64,000 bases of DNA from Saturnia japonica (taxonomy: Eukaryota > Arthropoda > Insecta > Lepidoptera > Saturniidae): positions 12,112,501-12,176,500 of the forward strand of contig CM065321.1 of assembly GCA_033032175.1 (NCBI GenBank), in the 5' to 3' direction. The notes beneath the pieces were generated by a model, which was not told where the DNA came from, ran no database searches, and saw only the letters and a program-made list of their open reading frames with translations. The position numbers and the translations under genes were made by a program. The first letter of the stretch is position 1; each line of letters opens with the position of its first letter. Shown here in pieces: positions 53,520 through 64,000 of this stretch.

Positions 53520-55740
53520 TTTTGTCTGTAGGTTTGTTCCGGGTAATCTCCGAAACGGTTGGATCGATTCTGATGGGACTATCACTGGCAGATAGTTCAT
53601 GTTATAAGGAGTATCTTAGGCTACTTTTATTTTGCGTGCGACATAACGGGGGGTCGGTGGTGGACTTGTCGTTCGCCATTCCGTCTGTCGTTCGTCGTGT
53701 GTGAGGATGGAGAGTACTGGAGGAGGTGGAGACCTTATCTGATCACAGATATATCCGATTTGAGGTCTCTACCTCCTCCGAAGGGCTGGCGTCCAGCCCT
53801 CGTAGCGGGGCAGCATTCCCCCGCTGGGCGCTTGGCCGCCTTGACAGAGAAAAAGCGGAAGAGGTGGCCATCGTCCAGAGGACTTGGAGGACTGAAGATG
53901 TCGACGCGGCTGCAGACCAATTTCGTGAGGCTCTCACGGAGGTCTGTGACGCGTCGATGCCGCGGAGCAATAATCGCTCGCAGACCACCAGTCACGGTGG
54001 TCACCGGAGATTGCCGATATCCGGGTGGCCTGCTCCACGGCGAGGCGGCTGCTGCCCCACAGCCGCCGGCGGCGAAGGCGAGAACCGGGGGAGGAGGCCC
54101 GGCTGTATGTCGCTTACAGGGATGCAAGGAGGACACTGCAGGCTGACATAAGCCGGGCCAAAGACGTTGCGTGCGGGGAACTCCTTGAGACGCTGGATCG
54201 GGATCCGTGGGGGCGCCCGTACATAGAGGCCCGAAAAAAATTCCAAGGCCATCGCCCCCGTTCACGGAGACCTTCCAGCCGGAGTTCGTGGAAAGGGTCG
54301 TAGGATATGTGTTCCCCAACCCCCCCGGAGTTCCTCTCACCGGCGATGCCTCCCCCGGGAGATACTGCTGCGGAGGAGCCGGCTATGCCTCATCTCGTAA
54401 CTGTTACGGATATGGGATAGGTGACAGAGCGCCTCCGCAGCAAACGGAGGTTCCCTGGCCAGAACGGGTTACCGGGCCAGGTGCTATTTGTGGCGTTGGG
54501 CCACATGGGTGGGATGCTTTGGGAGCTGTTTGATCGGTGTTTATCGGTCGGACAGTTCCCGAAGCTCTGGAAGGAGGGGTGGCTCTGCCTTCTGGTGAAG
54601 GAGGGCCGCCCTCCGGATTGCGCGTCAGCGTACTGCCCTTGGTGTTGCTGGATGATGCGGGAAAGCTGTTTGAGCGAATAGTGGCTTCCCGTGTCATCCG
54701 GCATATTGTGGAAGTAGGGCCGACACTTTCTGACGGGCAGTTCGACTTCTGGAGAGGGTGCTCAACGCTGGACGCCTTTCCCACCTGAAGAGCCTGTCTG
54801 CGGGGTAACCGGAGGTGGAGGTAGGTTGTTGGCGGTGTCGCTCGACATCGCCGACGCCTTCAACAGCCTGCCGCATGGGGTTATATGAGAGGCGCTCCGA
54901 TATCACGGAGTATCCTCGTACCTGCGGCGGCTGTTGGAGGACTACCTTCAGGGCAGGGTGGTTGCCTACGTGGACGGGCGAGGGACAATCGTCCGGCGAA
55001 GTGTGGGGTGTGGCGTTCCACAGAGGTCGGTGTTGGGGCCGCTCCTGTGAAACATGGGCTACGACTGGGTGCTCCGCGTAGCGCTCCCTCCGGGGGTGCG
55101 CATAGTCTGTTACGCGGATGACACCCTAGTCGTGGCCCATGGGGCCAACTGGGGAGAGGTCGCACGTCTGGCCACGGAGGGAGTGTCCCTCGTGGTCAGG
55201 CGTATAGAATTGTTGGGCCTCAGGGTGGCGGTAGAGAAAACCGAGGTCTTACTGCTCCACGGGCCTCGGTGTGGGCCGCCTCCTGGGGCCCACATACAAG
55301 TTGAGGGGGAGAGGGTCCGGGTTGGGTCCTAGATATTTCATCTGTGACTCGAACCGCGGTTGGTGGGAGCGGCGGCGGGTCTTTTGCGGTGGCCCGGCAG
55401 TAGTTGCTGCCTGCCGCCAGGGCAACGTGGTTGAATGCAACCGCGAGCCCACGTCACCCCTCTAACGCGGCTGAGGTACACGGTGGAGTTTTAGTGTGTG
55501 TGTGGGTGTGTACGCATGACGGGTTTGTTAACGTTAAAAAAAAAAAGCTACTTTTATTTTAGAAAAAGAATTAGGGTTCCGTGAAAATAAAATTAAAGCT
55601 AGTCATGATGAATCAATTCGGACACTTATGGCTTACGCTGTATTCATGAGTTATTTGAAAGTAATCAACTGCATAATTGTACATATTAAAAAGACTTAAA
55701 AAAAGTTAGCGAGAGCATATATCTATCTTCTAACATAACT
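53520..55740 (-). repeat. Interspersed repeat, family A, split by an R1-like LINE
   Basis: 53520-53633 and 55547-55740 rejoin at GCTACTTTTATTTT to match the 40683 copy (CTCCGAAACGGTT, AGAAAAAGAATTAGGGTTCC). The right end is cut by a SINE-2. Confidence 0.75.
53634..55546 (+). mobile_element. R1-like non-LTR retrotransposon, 5' truncated, GC-rich
   Basis: A 14-base target duplication GCTACTTTTATTTT lies at 53620-53633 and 55547-55560, with poly(A) at 55536-55546. Pieces in several frames read GGSVVDLSFAIPSVVRRV and ETLSDHRYIRFEVS (end of the endonuclease), then RLYVAYRDARRTLQADISRA and VCYADDTLVVAHGANW (reverse transcriptase, YADD). Frameshifts and stops make it inactive. Its base composition contrasts sharply with the AT-rich surroundings. 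Confidence 0.88.
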
Positions 55741-55937
55741 TACTATCACGCCTGAATTCCCCGAAGGGTTAGGCAGAGGTGTACTAATGTACACCCAAAG
55801 TTCACAGAGTATGTTTTTAGGTCTCATATAATAGGGGGCGAGCCTATTGCCATTAATCGGGCACAAAGCCAAACACCGACTAGCTACTGAAAATTTCATA
55901 GGAAAAACCCAGTAACACTTTGCTCGACTTGGGAATC
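55741..55937 (-). mobile_element. SINE-2, head truncated
   Basis: It runs from TATCACGCCTGAATTCCCCG to CTTTGCTCGACTTGGGAATC and stops in the B-box-like part. Confidence 0.75.
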
Positions 55938-56093
55938 GTGTGTGAATTAAGTGTATAGTCGGGTTTATTAATAAAAAATTGAATAATTACATTATACTAT
56001 CACATGCCAAACGTTATCAGTAACTAACGCTTAACGTGTGATTACGATACAAATTATATTCACATATGATGTGATTGAAATTATATTAAGACT

Positions 56094-56697
56094 ATCTGTG
56101 CCCCACGGTTTCACCCGTGTTAATTTTATTCGACAAACGCAACCTTGTAGTCTATCATAATTTTTCTTCTCGCAAGTACAAAATATTTATATTTTTCATT
56201 ATCTCCTAAACTATGTATTCAAATAGCATAATGTAAAAAGCAAATTTTAACTTCATAAAATTGTCTTTATGATGAAGTAACATTTGTTTGTAAGGATTAA
56301 CTTACGATGTCTAAAAATAATGCTTATAAATCATTTTTTAATTTTCAACAAATCTTTGACACAAAATTCCTTATTGTGGTCTATGATGATGATCGCTGAT
56401 TTTTTTCAGATGTACTAAGGACCAATATAATTGTAGAACATTGTATTTCCGCATCATTAACGATTACGTTAACGCACGCGGTTAAAGTAGTTCGGGAGAG
56501 CCTCAACTTCCGAATTACGTAACAAAAATCAATATTTAAGACTATCTGACCGTTGTAGCCTAATCTTAAATACTATTCGTTGATAGTATAGCTATCATAT
56601 ACAAAAAGAATTTTTCGAATCCGATAGGTAGTTCTAGAGATTAGCCTGTTTACACAAACAAAAAACTTTTACGCTTTGTTATATTAGTATAGATTAC
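56094..56697 (-). repeat. Interspersed repeat, family G, inserted above gene 2
   Basis: It starts GACTATCTGTGCCCCACGGT and ends TTATATTAGTATAGATTAC. The gene 1 promoter has uninterrupted sequence at this place (ATTGAAACTACATC then AATATAATTATAGTG), so this is an insertion after the duplication. It ends about 160 bases above the gene 2 TATA box. Confidence 0.72.
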
Positions 56698-56699
56698 AA

Positions 56700-56918
56700 T
56701 TTTATTCAATGTAATTACAGTGTTTCGCTAATTAGCTACATAGTTTGATAACAAAATCACAGCTAAGCACCGATAAATAGAAATATAATCAGTGCGGCAA
56801 CTCTCAACTTGCAGATTAAGGAACTAGATTGCTTGATTATCCACTTCGTTTAGACTATATAAATACGTATACCCATATTTCATCCTTAGATTGTGTCAAT
56901 TTTAATTTGTAACTCACC
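56700..56918 (+). promoter_or_regulatory. Promoter of peritrophin-like gene 2
   Basis: TATATAAAT at 56856-56864, initiator-like CTTAGATT about 30 bases on, and the same GATA-type sites (TTTGATAACA, CCGATAAATAG, TTGATTATC) as gene 1. Confidence 0.7.
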
Positions 56919-56925
56919 ATGAAAG
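56919..56925 (+). CDS. Peritrophin-like gene 2, exon 1 (7 bases)
   Basis: ATGAAAG then GTAACC, identical to gene 1. Confidence 0.88.
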
Positions 56926-59900
56926 GTAACCAACCTGTTAAGTTTTCAATTAGTACTTATGAATAATTAACAAACTTTTAGCTGTTAGAAGCAACATAAA
57001 GCATTATGTTATTGGTTTCTTGGTGACTATTTTCTTTCCTATCGTAAACCTGGATATCTAAAGTGTAATTACTACGTGGTTTTGTCTAATTATATTATCT
57101 AATATAAATAATTTTATGTTATTTATATTAGTATTAATTTAAACTACATTTTTTTTATTATTAGTAGTTTTTCATAAGTATAATAACTTACTTGTACTTA
57201 ACTTATTTTATTTTATCAATGTAGTGGGCCCCTATAATATGTTCGCATATCTGTATTAGACTGTATTAATTGTATTAATTATTACTGTATTAATTGTAAA
57301 AATGGCCCGAGTATAATATGTGTGCTGTTGGCGTTTCTTTAATAAATAAATAAATAATTATAGTTTCATCACTTACATTAAAATTTGCCAAAATTATAAA
57401 GTCACTTATTTTTGTTTCAGGCCTAATATTATTATCTCTAATAGCTTCAGCGGCGCTAGTGTTTGCAGATGATCAATGCCCACCAGAACAGGAATCGAAT
57501 TGGGAAATCGAAAAGCTATTGGAGCACGAGGACTGTAATAAATTCTACAAATGCACATTTGGCAAGCCTGTAGAGATGACTTGCTACGGAGATCTATATT
57601 TCAATCTTGAAACCTGGCAGTGTGACTGGAGGGAGAACGTTTACTGTGGCGACAGAAATGATCCAGCATTAACCACATTAGCACCGGAAACCGAAGCTCC
57701 TACTACTACTACTGAACCTACGACACCTGTCCCGGAAACTGAGCCACCTACTACTAAAGTTCCTACTACAACTGCCGCTCCTGATAACGATTTTCTTGAG
57801 AACGGATGCCCTGTCGACCCTCATATCCACTGGCTGCTTCCACACGAAGAAAACTGCAATCTATTCTACTATTGCGTCTGGGGTGTAAAGGTGTTGAGAC
57901 AGTGCCCGGACACGCTTCATTTCAACAGAGTCCTGCAGGTATGTTTTAAATTCTAATTAGTTACAATTATTATTAATTTTTAGTTGTATCGTATTCAATT
58001 AAACATAATAGTTTATATTGGATACCTACTTATTGAGATAACGCAAATTTGAACAATTCTAATTACATGCAAGTTAATGGATTAAAAAGTTCAGACCATG
58101 AAACCGGTTTGTTGTCATTTTTATTTGAGAATTTCAGCTTGTAGGAAAATGTCAACCGCCTCGTATAGTTACACTACATTCAGTTTTAACTTATATTTAC
58201 ATTCATTATTAAACTGAATTATGAAGGTATTGTAACAAATTATAATGCCAAAATTACGCGATTTCTTAAGAAAGAAATGTATGAGAAAACATAAAAAATA
58301 TAACGTTTGTTGTGGTAACTTCATATGAAAGCTTTCGATTATTTAGGTTTATTAGGATATGGCTAAACGCTAGCTGAATGTTCTTTGTTTGTTTGTTACC
58401 TTGCGTTCCTAAACCATCCATCAGAATCCGATGAAAGTTTGCCGAGTTGTTGAGCGCACACCTGCGTAGGTTCTGTATTTGTTACAACCCGTTTACAAAA
58501 GGTGACGCATGAGTCGTTTAATTTCGAAGACAACGGGGATGAAGTCTTTAGTAATAGCTGGTAAATAGTAGAAATAATATTGAAAGTAGCATAAATGTTT
58601 GCAAATGTCTCACTGCTGAGTAAGATGTTATTAGCGGTCATTTCAAACACGAGAACTTTTCTCTAGGCCTTCAGGTTTTTTTACCATGTTTTAGTTCAAC
58701 GTCAGCCGACAGTTTTACTAGTAAATTCTAATAAAAAAAGACAAAGTAGTCATGAGGACTGCCGACAAAAGTGAAAACCTAAAACTATAAACAAACAATT
58801 GTTATTTTTGGATATCCAAATTTATTGTTTGATCTTAAATTATAACTTGTAAATGTAAACTGTTTCACACAACTGTTTTATCACGTTAGTAAAATAACTC
58901 CTAAATTACTATAATTGCATAGTAATTGTAGGTTTAAAAAAGTAATAATAATGATGTTCTTAATTTTTAGGTTATATTGCTACAAATACTCAGTTTTCTT
59001 CGTTATTTTATACCTACTGTTTATTATTTATTTAGTTATTTTTTATTTTACTTGTTTTATATATATAAAAATCTCGTGTCATGATGTATGTTCGGGATAA
59101 ACTCCGAAACTACTGAACCGATTATCTGTAATTTGGTCCAACTTAACTTTCTTAACTAACTTAACTTAGTTTTTATCTTAATTATTGACAAATAACGGAT
59201 TGTAAATAACTACTACTTAGTAGTAAACTCGTACGGAGCCGCGGGCACATCACTAGTATATATCTATACATTCACAGCTGGCCCAGCGCAATAAGTTATA
59301 GTAATAGGAACAGGATATATAGTATTATCGTTAACACGTCACGTGACCATGTCCATGACGACTTACATGAATTTACTCCCTATCCAAACATTCACAGAAG
59401 TTTTCACTTAAAAAAAAAAACAAATTCCAAGGAATTCGGTTACCAGATTCGAATACGCTGAAGTTAGATCTATATTCCACTGCTCATAAGCTATTCCGTC
59501 ACTTTCCAGTTTGAGGTATTACTATAATATTAAGTTAAGTAAATTAATTTTGACAATAATTTTTATAATTTCCATTATGGATATGTCGATACTAAAGTTA
59601 TTTAATGTTAATGATACTGGTTCACAAACTGTGACGTGTGTAATTTTAGGCCATTGAAGCAAGATTAATATGTATGATTGTTTTAATTTCATATGAGATG
59701 AAGTATCCACTAAAAATCTGGAAGTCCTTATTTTATTGCTCCTAATGTGTATATGTCCATGCCGTTGTTAACTTGAATCAAATTAGTAATTTAAAAAGCT
59801 AATTAAAAAAAAAAAAACTTTTCTCCTGATTAATATTAACGAAAATTCATAAAGTTTGTAATAATCCATCATACGAATTCTTATATGTGTACACAGAAAA

Positions 59901-60074
59901 TATGGAGAGCCATTTTATATTTTCAACTATTTGTATTTTTTTTTAGTAATTATCTTTTTGAATGAATTCCAGGTTTGTGATTGGCCGAGAGACGCTGGAT
60001 GTGCGACTTCCTTCGACAAGCACATTACTGGCAGGCGTCTAATGAACCAAGTTGATGTTTCCCTGAACTTATAA
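56919..60074 (+). CDS. Secreted chitin-binding protein, peritrophin type, copy 2 (two CBM14 domains)
   Basis: Exons 56919-56925, 57421-57938, 59973-60074; 208 residues. The signal peptide differs by an Ile for Leu and a Phe for Tyr (LILLSLIASAALVFA). Both CBM14 domains keep all six Cys each. The linker is about 46 residues with only two PETE units and TTKVPTTTAAP. It is otherwise almost the same as copy 1 in the folded domains, pointing to selection or recent exchange. Intron 2 is 2.0 kb against 4.9 kb in copy 1, the difference being mobile elements. Function as for copy 1, inferred. Confidence 0.93.
57421..57938 (+). CDS. Peritrophin-like gene 2, exon 2
   Basis: Acceptor GTTTCAG, donor GTATGT. 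It holds the signal core, CBM14 domain 1, the short linker and most of CBM14 domain 2. Confidence 0.93.
57939..59972. other. Gene 2 intron 2
   Basis: It aligns in pieces with gene 1 intron 2 (for example GCAAATGTCTCACTGCTGAG at about 58600 and 50427). A short repeat with AGCCGCGGGCACATCACTAG lies at about 59055-59265. Confidence 0.6.
59973..60074 (+). CDS. Peritrophin-like gene 2, exon 3
   Basis: Acceptor AATTCCAG, last two Cys of CBM14 domain 2, stop at 60072-60074. Confidence 0.92.
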   Translation, partial: VCDWPRDAGCATSFDKHITGRRLMNQVDVSLNL

Positions 60075-60190
60075 GTTCTCAGGTAGATTGTTTGAAACCC
60101 AGCACAACGATTTAGAAATAACCCATTGAGTTCTTTCGCTTATTAGTAGTGAAGGTTACAAAACCTGATTATGTTATAACATCTCCTGTA

Positions 60191-60196
60191 AATAAA
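60191..60196 (+). terminator. Poly(A) signal of gene 2
   Basis: AATAAA 117 bases after the stop, in the block shared with gene 1. Confidence 0.75.
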
Positions 60197-60439
60197 CAGT
60201 TGATAAGCAATTGAAAATTTCTTTTCTTCATCTTATTTATTGGCAACTTGTATTTTTACATACTTAATTAATTTAAGATTCAACGCTATTGATGTTCTTT
60301 TGACAAAGAGTATACATACCAACACTGAAATCACATAAAATTCACATCAAGGATCGTAGACAGTGTCCCAATAGTCCTGATGATGTAGCTAAAAGTTATG
60401 TGCGCATAATATGTTTAAAAAAGGATATAAAGTTTTCTC

Positions 60440-61712
60440 TTCACGTAGGTACTATATAGATCCTGCTAATGTCACGTGGATAGAGTATTTTTCAAATATT
60501 CAAACCTCAAACAACGTTCTAAAAATATGGTGGCTCCTGCGTTGGAAGATTTTTTTGTGGCAATTTAAAATGCATATTTCTATGTACTTCACTTGCGCAC
60601 AATAAGCGAACTACATCACTCAAAATGCCATCAATCTATATACATAAATAAAATGGTTGCGGTTCTCCGCTGTGTGCGCATCACGTAAAAACTACTGGAT
60701 AGATTTTGATAATTTGTATTACTCATTAGATACTTAGTTCTTATAAAAAAAAAACCATTATATCTTCATTCAATAAAAAGTCATTGTCGTCGTCCACGCA
60801 AGGGAAGCCGCGGGCAACAGTAATTATTACATAATATAGAGTCAAATTCAATAGTTTATATAAAATATAAACTACCACATAACAGTTTAAGATCCCGCTA
60901 AAATTTTATTTTTTTCCTATGCACCAACAAAATCTATGTAAATTAAAAAATCGTAAATGTTACGTATCTGTCGGGTACACTGAATATATCGGAGAAAGAA
61001 TTAATTTTCCGGATAAGGGATACATAAGTCACAGAATTTTATTATTTTTCTGTATTAATACTTTTGTTTGCTCATTTTTATTAAATTTTTGGTTGCACTA
61101 CCAGCAATTTAGTTTTATTTTACAATACCGTTCTGGTTAACAGTTAGTAAGAAGAAAATGTTCTATGGCATTATGCTTGCCTTGTGCAAATTATAAAATG
61201 CAAAGTATTCATTCATTTATTCAGAATGTATTGAAACGATTTTTGGAATTTTTATATATCTGTCACATAGGTTAATGATTGGTTGTCGCTGGCGCTACAA
61301 TTAGATGAAGCGCTACCTACAAACAATAGCTACTAGAAAACGGCAACTTCATATCCGTTGTACGTAGGGGCTATTTTAAATGATGCATATGTGCGTAAAT
61401 AAAATAGTGTTGTGAATCTCTAAAATTTAAAAATGTAAAAATGCATTTACGAAGCCTGTATCATTACTCGAAAGTTAAAATTTACGCACGATTTATCGGA
61501 GCGTGCGGTGAAATAGGTACTCTCACCTAAGTATCTGTTTTTTCCGCACGCTTCGTTGTATAGCGCCGTGCGTTTGTTTCCCTTAAATAAATACATATGT
61601 AAGAGTTCCACATTACCATAACAATTATGCCAAATGATCGAACCTCCATGGAATCACTTTTGATCAATAAATTTGTGTCACTTTAATACTAAAGAGAAAA
61701 TTAGACGAAAGA
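60440..61712. repeat. Intergenic; family F copy at 60640-60830
   Basis: The duplicated unit fades near 60440. 60640-60830 has GTGTGCGCATCACGTAAAAA and AAGCCGCGGGCAACAGTAAT, like the 27398 repeat. No gene was seen in the rest. Confidence 0.45.
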
Positions 61713-62046
61713 TGTAGTTCGAGTTTTTGGCGGGATCTTAAAGTGACATGTTGTGGTATTTATTTTGAATTCATTTATTTGGGTTTTCACCCTATATTAT
61801 GCAATATTGGTGGCGTTTTGCGTGATATAGTTAGGTTTTTGTGCATAAGTGAAGTGGATTATAAGTATAAACCAAGAGCATACATTCTGGGATCCCACAA
61901 AAATTCTCTAGAGCGTTCTAATAAGGCGACAGTAGGGGGTTTTCTACACTTCCAGCTCAACCAAGTACTATCGTAAATTTACGACTTGTATACAGTGGCA
62001 ATGGGGTGTCTGTAGGGAAACACAAACAAAAAAAAAAAAAAAAATT
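61713..62046 (+). repeat. Unclassified repeat, copy 2 of 2, with poly(A)
   Basis: GTTTTTGGCGGGATCTTAAA to about 61930 matches 45575-45790. It then continues to an A run at about 62028-62043. The poly(A) suggests a retroposed origin. An open frame of 77 codons lies inside but its product is unknown. Confidence 0.5.
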
Positions 62047-62264
62047 TGGTATCAAAATGGAGGTTTTCAACTATGCCCAATCGATTGGCGTCATCCGTTT
62101 TCATTTATTTCTTACAGCTTCAGAGATAGCTTTTTGAATTCTACATCTCATTAGCATGCCCATTAACCTATCGTGTTATAGATAACAACTAGCTCGCTTC
62201 CTTTCATCGTTAATAAAAAGAGGAAATGACTAATATCTTGTGTTTTTTTTAAAATAATAAACAG

Positions 62265-62870
62265 TTTGCATATTTTATTATATTACTTTATTATATGTAT
62301 TATGAAATATGTCTTAAATAAATATGACAATATTATATCATTCTCTATCATATTACAATTAAACAATTGAACACAATCAATCATAGTACAAAACCTGTAA
62401 TCATACAGTATAAATAATACAGGTCTCGTATGCATATAAATATTGAAATCACATCTTACATTTCTACAACGTTCAGAGTTTTAATTATTACTAGCACTCG
62501 CCGACCGCTACCGCGGCCCTCTCGCTCCGCTCGCTCAGCTCGTGCGTTATGATTACAATACCTACCTAACCTAACCAATCTAGTGAGATTATTAATCATT
62601 GAACACCTAACTGCTACATTGTACTATCGTTACACATTATACTACATTGCTACATTGTAATCTACCGACTGTAAGACACCAGTAAATGACAACACTCTTT
62701 TATTTTTGTATTATATTATTATTTATCTCAAAAAATATCTCTTAAATAAATGTGACAATATTATATCATTCTCTATCGTATTACTATTAAACAAATTAAC
62801 AAAATCATTCATAGTACAACCTGTAAACATATAGTATAAATACATTAAGCAGTACTCGCCGCAAACGGAA
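62265..62870. repeat. Pair of direct repeats, about 165 bp each
   Basis: 62270-62440 and 62703-62865 share AAATA.TGACAATATTATAT, CATTCTCTATC.TATTAC and CATAGTACAA.CCTGTAA. The spacer has a GC-rich patch near 62505-62545. Nature unknown. Confidence 0.6.
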
Positions 62871-62895
62871 GTGAACTCATTCTGTATTGTATGTA

Positions 62896-64000
62896 CAAGG
62901 TGTCCAGAAAGGGTATCGGGTATTTGTTTTCGCGCCATATTCGAAACGGGGCGTCTAAAGGGTGCGGGGAGGGATTCATGGCGTCCGCCATTTTGTGGAA
63001 TTTTAGTCACGATGGAACAGTACTCGGGGACGCATCGCACATTTTGCGTACGAGCGTATTATCGTAATGGTGATTCAATAGTGACTGCTCAACGTCTCTA
63101 TCGTGCGGAATATCGTACACGCCACGCGCCAAGTGACGATAGCATTAGGAAATGGATCAGGATCTTCGAGAATACAGGTGCGACAGTTAAAATTCAAAAC
63201 TTTGGTCGTCCTCATTCAGTTCGCGATGAAGAAACAATTGAAGAAGTTGAGGCGTCGGTTCGTCAAAATCCGTCTTTATCCATCCGAAAGCGAAGCCAAG
63301 CGTTGAACATCAAAAAATCGTCTTTACATTCGATTTTAAAGAAAGACTTACATCTAAAAGCCTATAAAATTCAATTGGTTCAAGAATTGAAGGATACGGA
63401 CTATGCTAATCGACTGAATTTTGCGAACGAAACGCTGCAGCGATTTAACAACTTTAACAACATACTGTTCAGTGACGAAGCAAATTTTCACCTGAATGGT
63501 CATGTTAATAAGCAGAATTGTCGGTACTGGGCAGTGGAGAATCCGAGACGAAAGCATGAACGACCCCTGCATAGCCCAAAGGTCGTTGTTTGGGCCGCTA
63601 TGTCTGCTAAAGGCATAATTGGTCCTCATTTTCATGAAGATCAACGAGGCCGAGCAATTAATGTGAATAGTGACCGTTATTGCGATATGTTGCGGAATTT
63701 TTTGGTCCCAGAGTTGCAGGAGTTTGCAGGTTTCAACTCAAGAACGTGGTTCCAGCAAGATGGGGCCACTTGCCATACCTCAAATGACTCAATGGAAGTT
63801 GTTAACGAATTATTCCCTAATAAAGTCATTTCGCGAAGGGGTAACATCAACTGGCCTCCCAGAAGCCCCGGCCTTAGCCCGCTTGACTATTTTGCATGGG
63901 GATACCTTAAAAGTAAGGTTTATCAAAACAATCCGACGAATCTAACCCAGTTAAAGCAAAACATCAGGTCAGAAATGGCAGCAATATCGATAGCTATGTG
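62896..64000 (+). mobile_element. Mariner-type DNA transposon, cut by the window end
   Basis: A TA at 62894-62895 is followed by a likely terminal repeat CAAGGTGTCCAGAAAGGGTA. The transposase starts 116 bases on. The right end lies outside the window. Confidence 0.75.
63012..64000 (+). CDS. Mariner/Tc1-superfamily transposase, partial (329 codons, open at window end)
   Basis: The ATG at 63012 opens a frame without a stop to 64000. The N-terminal part has paired helix-turn-helix character (CVRAYYRNGDSIVTAQRLY; SIRKWIRIFENTG). Catalytic blocks: LFSDEANF with Asp155, WFQQDGATCHT with Asp250, and PPRSPGLSPLDYFAWGYLKS, where the expected third Asp is Gly287 (codon GGC at 63870-63872). Spacing of the second and third positions is 36 residues. 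The long open frame says it is young; the Gly predicts no catalysis, unless Asp291 serves instead. Confidence 0.9.
   Translation, partial: MEQYSGTHRTFCVRAYYRNGDSIVTAQRLYRAEYRTRHAPSDDSIRKWIRIFENTGATVKIQNFGRPHSVRDEETIEEVEASVRQNPSLSIRKRSQALNIKKSSLHSILKKDLHLKAYKIQLVQELKDTDYANRLNFANETLQRFNNFNNILFSDEANFHLNGHVNKQNCRYWAVENPRRKHERPLHSPKVVVWAAMSAKGIIGPHFHEDQRGRAINVNSDRYCDMLRNFLVPELQEFAGFNSRTWFQQDGATCHTSNDSMEVVNELFPNKVISRRGNINWPPRSPGLSPLDYFAWGYLKSKVYQNNPTNLTQLKQNIRSEMAAISIAM

Noticed and set aside
53735..54340. 201-codon minus-strand frame
   Set aside because: It is the antisense of the GC-rich R1-like LINE; low stop density there is a base-composition effect.

Overview
This is a eukaryotic window, AT-rich and full of introns and transposable elements, with no prokaryotic operons, no CRISPR array and no intact tRNA or rRNA gene that I can see. 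It is insect DNA and most likely lepidopteran. The reasons are a calcium-channel alpha2/delta gene with insect-like spacing, insect peritrophin-type chitin-binding genes, several tRNA-derived SINE families, and interspersed repeats of the kind common in moth and butterfly genomes. The order-level call is an inference.

Region 1 (about 2.6-43.3 kb, minus strand) is one large gene for a voltage-gated calcium channel alpha2/delta subunit. I reconstructed 24 coding exons with AG/GT borders; their phases join to about 1280 codons. It has a signal peptide, a VWA_N region, a VWA domain with a DASGSM metal site, a Cache-like region and a Cys-rich delta part. One exon (34642-34865) is one base too long, which breaks the frame. 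Its introns hold most of the mobile DNA: a 14-copy, 102-bp satellite (17619-19046), five 5'-truncated copies of one poly(A) LINE, a TRIM-like LTR element (28050-29467), at least four MITEs, three SINE families and several decayed LINE reverse-transcriptase fragments.

Region 2 (about 43.4-45.9 kb) is intergenic. It has a small palindromic MITE, a LINE 3' end and a SINE. The alpha2/delta gene and the first peritrophin gene are divergent, with start codons about 3.1 kb apart.

Region 3 (about 45.9-60.4 kb, plus strand) is a tandem duplication of a three-exon secreted chitin-binding gene. Each copy has a 7-base first coding exon, a large middle exon carrying CBM14 domain 1, a Thr/Pro/Glu linker and most of CBM14 domain 2, and a 102-base last exon. 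Copy 1 has an expanded mucin-like linker (280 versus 208 residues). Promoters and introns are still alignable, so each copy acts as the empty-site control for insertions in the other. A GC-rich R1-like LINE nested in an older repeat lies between the copies.

Region 4 (about 60.4-64.0 kb) is intergenic repeats followed by a nearly intact mariner-type transposase gene that runs off the window end and lacks the expected third catalytic aspartate.

I did not find a clearly new biological system. The strongest oddities are the exon frameshift, the indel-free satellite with higher-order structure, the TRIM element with an internal minisatellite, and the peritrophin duplication with its built-in insertion history.
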